Shown here: positions 7,383-10,307 of the stretch, one piece after another
Numbering within the stretch: the stretch's first letter is position 1
Layout of the letters: each line of letters opens with the position of its first letter
From: Deltaproteobacteria bacterium
Lineage (GTDB): Bacteria; Myxococcota_A; UBA796; UBA9615
Direction of reading: 5' to 3'
NCBI GenBank assembly: GCA_029261955.1
Contig: JAJDAI010000875.1
Location: 1 to 10,307 of the forward strand
DNA: 10,307 nucleotides
Program-made: the position numbers and the translations under genes
The notes under the pieces: generated by a model
Told to the model about the DNA's origin: nothing
Seen by the model: the letters and a program-made list of their open reading frames with translations, nothing else
Databases searched by the model: none

Positions 7383-7826
7383 TCAGCTGGACAGGACCGC
7401 CCCCAGCAAGGCGACGTAGCCCGCGATGCCGAAGAGGCTCCGGGCCCGGTGCACGCGGTGCCAGAGGCGGAGCAGCTTGTCGGCCTCGGCCAGGTTGGCG
7501 AGCAGGCCCTTGCCCTTGAGCTGCCGGTTGAGCGGCGTGGCGAGGCCGATGCTGAGTGGCAGGACCGGGGCCATCACCCCCACCGCCACCCACATGGCCA
7601 CGCCGTCGCCGCGCAGCGCCATGGCCACCGTGCAGCCCAGGCAGACCACGTGCAGGGCCGGCTGGATGGTGTCGGACTTGTTGGTGCTCGCCAGGAAGCT
7701 GCGGAGCGCCTGCTCGAGGCCCAGGGAGAGGCGAGCCGGGTGCGCGATGGCGGTCGTGTAGAGCAGCACGCCTGCGAAGAGGCCACCGCAGAGCAGGGCG
7801 CAGAAGGCGAGGGGATCGAAGGGCAT
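7383..7826 (-). CDS. Small four-helix membrane protein, DUF1772/anthrone-oxygenase-like
   Basis: The 147-residue product has four hydrophobic segments (about 5-24, 57-72, 76-97 and 127-145). Features shared with DUF1772 proteins are A-G-V-L-L-Y near the N-terminus, a following A-H-P-A-R-L (His at about 29), T-P-L-N-R-Q-L after helix 3, and L-L-R-L-W-H-R-V-H-R-A-R before helix 4. Some fungal relatives are reported to oxidise anthrones, but bacterial members have no settled role, so no reaction is assigned. The start is supported by GGAG 5 nt upstream on the minus strand. The stop lies 2 bp from the aminotransferase stop (convergent). The family call is from memory of the pattern and needs a profile search. 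Confidence 0.75.
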   Translation of the reverse strand: MPFDPLAFCALLCGGLFAGVLLYTTAIAHPARLSLGLEQALRSFLASTNKSDTIQPALHVVCLGCTVAMALRGDGVAMWVAVGVMAPVLPLSIGLATPLNRQLKGKGLLANLAEADKLLRLWHRVHRARSLFGIAGYVALLGAVLSS

Positions 7827-7831
7827 CGGGA

Positions 7832-7835
7832 CTCC
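7832..7835 (-). promoter_or_regulatory. Shine-Dalgarno GGAG for the DUF1772-like gene
   Basis: CTCC on the plus strand reads GGAG on the minus strand, 5 nt before the ATG at 7826-7824. It supports that start in the 81-bp divergent gap, where no convincing promoter elements were seen. Confidence 0.55.
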
Positions 7836-7907
7836 AGGCCGCGAGTCTACGCCCGGTCAGCCACCGCGCTCCGGACACCCCCCGGCGGGCGGCGGGTCCG
7901 TGCCAAG

Positions 7908-9002
7908 ATGGGGCGCATGCCCCAGTGCCTGCTGCGTTCCCTGCTTCTTTCCCTCGGCCTCCTCCTGCTCGGCGCTTGCGCTGAGAGCGGGGAGTTGGCG
8001 AGCGGTCTCCCGGACGACGACGACGATGTGACGGCGGACGACGACGATGTGACGGCGGACGACGACGATGCGGCCGACGACGACGACGACGACGACGCCG
8101 CAGACGACGACGACGCCGCGGACGACGACGACGCCGCGGACGACGACGACGCCGCAGACGACGACGACGCCACCCCCGACGACGACGACGTCGCGGACGA
8201 TGATGATGTCGCAGACGACGACGACGCCACCCCCGACGACGACGACGTCGCGGACGACGACGACGCCACCGCCGGGCCCTGCGACGGGCCGCGCACCTGG
8301 CTGACGGGCGACCTCGTCGTCGCGGACGCGGGCGACCTCAGTGACTTCTGTGCGGTCTACGACGCCGTGGACGGCGACCTGCTGCTGGAGAACAACTCTT
8401 CGGTCCTCACGTTGGTGTCGTTGTCCTGCCTCTGCGAGGTGACCGGCGACCTCAAGATCGAGGCGGTCTCCTCGCTCGTCGAGCTGTCCGGGCTCAACAA
8501 CCTCCAGTCCGTGGGCGGGGAGCTCAAGCTCAAGGCGATGAGCGCGGCCGTCAGCCTGCCCGCCTTCACCTCGCTGACGGAGGTCGGCGATCTCAAGATC
8601 GAGAACAACCCCGCCCTCGTGTCCCTCGGGCTCGGCTTCCCCGCGCTGACCAGCGTGGCCGACGAGCTGAAGATCAAGGAGTGCGGCGTGCTGCCGGCCG
8701 TGGGCGGCTTCCCCGAGCTCGCGAGCGTCGGCGGACACCTGAAGTTCGAGGACAACACCGCCCTGGTGAGCATCGACGGCTTCGCTCAGCTCGGGCCGGT
8801 CGGCGACGAGCTGAAGGTCGATGGGAACGGGGTCCTGATCGCCATGAACGGCCTCTTCGGCATCACGAGCGTCGCCGGCCACTTCAAGGTCGAGGACAAC
8901 CCCGTGCTGTCGACGCAGTGGCAGGCGGAGGGGCTGCGGGACGCCATCGGCGTGGCCAACATCGGCGGCGACGTCACCATCTCGGGCAACGGGCTGCCCT
9001 GA
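7908..9002 (+). CDS. Lipoprotein with Asp-rich linker and ten leucine-rich (receptor-L-like) repeats
   Basis: From 7908 this is 364 residues; a second ATG at 7917 would remove three and neither has a decisive ribosome site. The signal sequence ends in lipobox L-G-A-C24. Residues 36-119 are 56 Asp in 84, arranged as D4-D7 blocks separated by Ala-Ala, Val-Ala, Val-Thr-Ala or Ala-Thr-Pro. From about residue 134 to the C-terminus come ten repeats, most 23-25 residues, of the form G-D-L-K-I-E-x-N-x-x-L-x-x-L-x-G-(x)n-V. This resembles receptor L-domain/leucine-rich solenoids. It should be a surface or periplasmic lipid-anchored protein whose acidic stalk holds a binding solenoid away from the membrane; the ligand is unknown and no enzyme motif is seen. 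Such Asp-rich lipoproteins are frequent in Myxococcota-like genomes (recollection, not a search). It converges on the next gene with an 8-bp gap. Confidence 0.88.
   Translation: MGRMPQCLLRSLLLSLGLLLLGACAESGELASGLPDDDDDVTADDDDVTADDDDAADDDDDDDAADDDDAADDDDAADDDDAADDDDATPDDDDVADDDDVADDDDATPDDDDVADDDDATAGPCDGPRTWLTGDLVVADAGDLSDFCAVYDAVDGDLLLENNSSVLTLVSLSCLCEVTGDLKIEAVSSLVELSGLNNLQSVGGELKLKAMSAAVSLPAFTSLTEVGDLKIENNPALVSLGLGFPALTSVADELKIKECGVLPAVGGFPELASVGGHLKFEDNTALVSIDGFAQLGPVGDELKVDGNGVLIAMNGLFGITSVAGHFKVEDNPVLSTQWQAEGLRDAIGVANIGGDVTISGNGLP
8013..8264 (+). repeat. Asp-codon repeat tract (in-frame microsatellite/minisatellite)
   Basis: There are 84 codons, of which 56 are Asp (50 GAC and 6 GAT by my count). 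The first part has 21-nt units ending GATGTGACGGCG. The middle has 18-nt units of four GAC plus GCC-GCG or GCC-GCA, and the end has units with GCCACCCCC. All units are multiples of three, so copy-number change would keep the frame. The tract encodes the acidic linker of the lipoprotein. Confidence 0.95.
8307..9002 (+). repeat. Ten tandem ~24-residue leucine-rich-like repeats
   Basis: Repeat units begin at 8307, 8373, 8445, 8517, 8586, 8661, 8733, 8805, 8877 and 8967. Successive spacings are 22, 24, 24, 23, 25, 24, 24, 24 and 30 residues. From the third unit on they alternate between a G-x-(L/F)-K-(I/F/V)-E type and a (G/D)-E-L-K type, giving a two-unit super-period. Unit ten is partial. Confidence 0.85.
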
Positions 9003-9010
9003 GCAGGTCT

Positions 9011-9781
9011 CTAGAGGTCCAGCGCGTCGTCCCCAGCCTCCAGCGCGTCCTGGATGGCGGCGCGGGTCGTGTTGCGGATGATGTCTTCGTCGATGGGCGG
9101 ATCGAAGGTGGTCTCGGCCCAGTTGACCCGCAGGCGCTCCGAGCCCTCGCCCTCGTCCAGCCAGACGTCCAGCGTCCAGCTCTGGCGCAGGTTCGCCGTG
9201 CCGACGTGCGCCAGGAAGCCCTCCTGGGTCCAGGCGCGCGAGACCATGACGGCGCGCCCGTCCTCCGTCTGGAGGCGTCGGAAGTCCTTCCACAGCTCGA
9301 ACTGCATCGAGAAGAGCAGGTTCTCGCGCGTGAGGTCGTTCACCGTGCGCAGGTGCTCGCAGTCGCCGTTCCCGAAGCAGTCCCGGCCCTCGAGGAACTC
9401 CCGCATGTAGGCCGTCGCCGTGGGCTCTGCGTCCAGCTGGTCGGCCTGGCGCGTGTAGTCGGCGTGCGCCGCGACGGGGTGTCGGGAGCGGTAGTAGAGC
9501 GAGACGTCGGCGGTGTCCTCGAGCTCGGTGTCGGCCGGGCGCGTCAGGCCGACGACGTCCTCGGCCTGGAGGCCGGTGGGGATCGTGGAGCGCGCCACCG
9601 TGTCGGCCTCGTAGTCGACGGCGTCCAGCAGCGTGGCGAGGTTCGTGGCGCCGGCCTGGAGGAAGGCGGGGTCGTCGTTGTCGAACTCACGGATCACGTA
9701 GCGGGCGAGATCGCTGAGCTCGGTGGGGGCTTCGGGCGGGTTGCAGCCGGCGAGCAGCAGGGTGACGAGGAGGGCGCGCAT
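9011..9781 (-). CDS. Unrecognised lipoprotein, 256 residues
   Basis: The N-terminus is a short lipoprotein signal, with lipobox L-A-G-C13 directly after a Leu-rich core. I do not recognise a named family. The mature part starts with an acidic, helical-looking segment (A-R-Y-V-I-R-E-F-D-N-D-D-P), followed by V-S-L-Y-Y-R-S-R-H-P (about 93-102). A Cys pair in D-C135-F-G-N-G-D-C141 may form a disulfide. Next come E-N-L-L-F-S-M-Q-F-E-L-W-K-D-F-R, a strand-rich stretch (about 176-222), and F-D-P-P-I-D-E-D-I-I-R-N-T near the C-terminus. No catalytic motif is evident. Codon use matches its neighbours and the protein looks intact. No strong Shine-Dalgarno is seen before the ATG at 9781. It is expected to be lipid-anchored in the envelope. 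It is convergent with the Asp-rich lipoprotein and divergent from the amidase, so operon context gives no function. Confidence 0.85.
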   Translation of the reverse strand: MRALLVTLLLAGCNPPEAPTELSDLARYVIREFDNDDPAFLQAGATNLATLLDAVDYEADTVARSTIPTGLQAEDVVGLTRPADTELEDTADVSLYYRSRHPVAAHADYTRQADQLDAEPTATAYMREFLEGRDCFGNGDCEHLRTVNDLTRENLLFSMQFELWKDFRRLQTEDGRAVMVSRAWTQEGFLAHVGTANLRQSWTLDVWLDEGEGSERLRVNWAETTFDPPIDEDIIRNTTRAAIQDALEAGDDALDL

Positions 9782-9854
9782 CGCCGGATGCTAGCAGGGG
9801 GGTGGGGGGCTCCTTCGGTCGCGTTCTGCGCGCTGGTGCTCTAGAAATGCGGTC

Positions 9855-10307
9855 ATCGCCATCGAAGACGAGAGCCGCGGCTGGGACGCGCTGCAGACCG
9901 CCCAGCACATCGCGTCGGGGGAGGTCAGCGCCACTGAGGTGGTGCAGGCCGCCCTGAACCGTGCCCGCGCGTGGCAGCCGCGCCTCAACGCGGTGAAGCA
10001 CGCCACGGGGGAGGACGCGCTGCGCTTCGCCGAGCAGCCGCGCGCCGGCTGCTTCGCCGGGGTGCCGAGCTACATCAAGGACCTGGAGGACGTGGCGGGC
10101 GTGCCCACGGGCTTCGGCACGGCGGCCATGCCGGCGCTGCTGCCCCGCACCACCGCGGCGAGCGTCGCGCAGTTCCTCGGCACGGGCGCGATCAGCTTGG
10201 GCAAGAGCACCAGGGCGGTGTTCGGCCTCACGGCGACCACCGAGCCCGTGCACGGGCTCGCGACGCGCAACCCCCACGATCTGGAGCGCTCGTCCGGCGG
10301 CTCTTCG
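9855..10307 (+). CDS. Amidase signature family enzyme, 5' part, start codon unclear (truncated by window edge)
   Basis: The frame reads about 151 residues to the right edge without a stop. The N-terminal helix G-W-D-A-L-Q-T-A-Q-H-I-A-S-G-E-V-S-A-T is typical of amidases. G-V-P-S-Y-I-K-D-L-E-D-V-A-G-V-P-T follows, with the catalytic Lys at 10077-10079. G-A-I-S-L-G-K-S-T and R-S-S-G-G-S-S come at the very end, the latter holding the cis-Ser of the Ser-cisSer-Lys triad; the nucleophilic Ser lies beyond the window. The family hydrolyses amides in the cytoplasm and includes GatA, which feeds ammonia into tRNA amidation; no GatC or GatB is seen, so a stand-alone amidase is more likely. The frame is open back to the TAG at 9792, but no ATG, GTG, TTG or CTG occurs in it before the conserved region. 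The ATG at 9847 is in another frame. The first usable GTG is at 9939, inside the conserved helix. I give 9855 (ATC) as a notional start. Confidence 0.8.
   Translation, partial: MAIEDESRGWDALQTAQHIASGEVSATEVVQAALNRARAWQPRLNAVKHATGEDALRFAEQPRAGCFAGVPSYIKDLEDVAGVPTGFGTAAMPALLPRTTAASVAQFLGTGAISLGKSTRAVFGLTATTEPVHGLATRNPHDLERSSGGSS

Noticed and set aside
6163..7878. A 571-codon minus-strand frame over the aminotransferase and DUF1772-like gene.
   Set aside because: It overlaps two well-supported genes and its composition is that of a shadow frame.
8013..8264. Possible CRISPR array because of regular repeats.
   Set aside because: Units are 18-21 nt with no unique spacers, the frame is coding throughout, and no cas genes are near.
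7857..9293. Minus-strand frames with long Val or Ser runs, and a plus-strand Thr-rich frame, across the Asp tract.
   Set aside because: They are other-frame readings of the GAC repeat; the Asp frame has the lipobox and the solenoid repeats.
9009..9845. CTCTAGA at 9009-9015 and again at 9839-9845, flanking the unrecognised lipoprotein like direct repeats.
   Set aside because: Seven bases around a palindrome is too short, there is no transposase or inverted repeats, and the gene looks native in codon use.
9847..9948. Small plus-strand ORF starting at ATG 9847.
   Set aside because: It ends after about 33 codons and its product is Arg/Pro/Ser-rich; the amidase frame explains this DNA.

Overview
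This is a very GC-rich window (strong G/C preference at third codon positions, judged by eye). The features resemble Myxococcota or related deltaproteobacterial lineages: densely packed genes, lipoproteins with long Asp-rich linkers, and a BlaR1-like M56 peptidase next to a heavy-metal efflux operon. The taxonomic call is an inference from style. No rRNA, tRNA, CRISPR array, insertion sequence or phage gene was seen.

Layout. (1) Positions 1-5994 hold a plus-strand operon. It contains the 3' end of an M56 (BlaR1/MecR1-type) membrane metallopeptidase, a TolC-type outer membrane channel, a lipoprotein periplasmic adaptor with a His-rich N-terminus, and a CzcA-type HME-RND pump. Spacings are 9 bp, then two 1-bp stop/start overlaps (TGATG). 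Together the last three would form a tripartite pump exporting metal cations from periplasm and cytoplasm to the outside. The DFG...VDG...EN motif of the pump points to divalent ions (Co/Zn/Cd/Ni) rather than Cu(I)/Ag(I). The M56 protein probably relays a signal to a BlaI/CopY-type repressor that would lie upstream, outside the window. (2) Positions 6103-7380 encode a class V PLP aminotransferase of the alanine/serine-glyoxylate type. (3) Convergent to it, with a 2-bp gap, is a small four-helix membrane protein resembling DUF1772/anthrone-oxygenase-like proteins (7383-7826, minus). (4) Divergent from that, across 81 bp, is a lipoprotein (7908-9002) with an 84-residue Asp-rich tract and ten leucine-rich-like repeats of about 24 residues. 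(5) Convergent to it, 8 bp away, is an unrecognised 256-residue lipoprotein (9011-9781, minus). (6) Divergent again is the 5' part of an amidase-signature enzyme running off the right edge, with no ordinary start codon in its frame where the protein should begin.

Most of the window is ordinary chromosome. The points most worth a second look are the efflux operon's sensor and its metal-binding sequences, the paired-repeat Asp-rich lipoprotein, the unrecognised lipoprotein, and the missing amidase start. I do not see clear evidence for an entirely new multi-gene system. No gene-free stretch exceeds 300 bases; the longest gap is 5995-6102.
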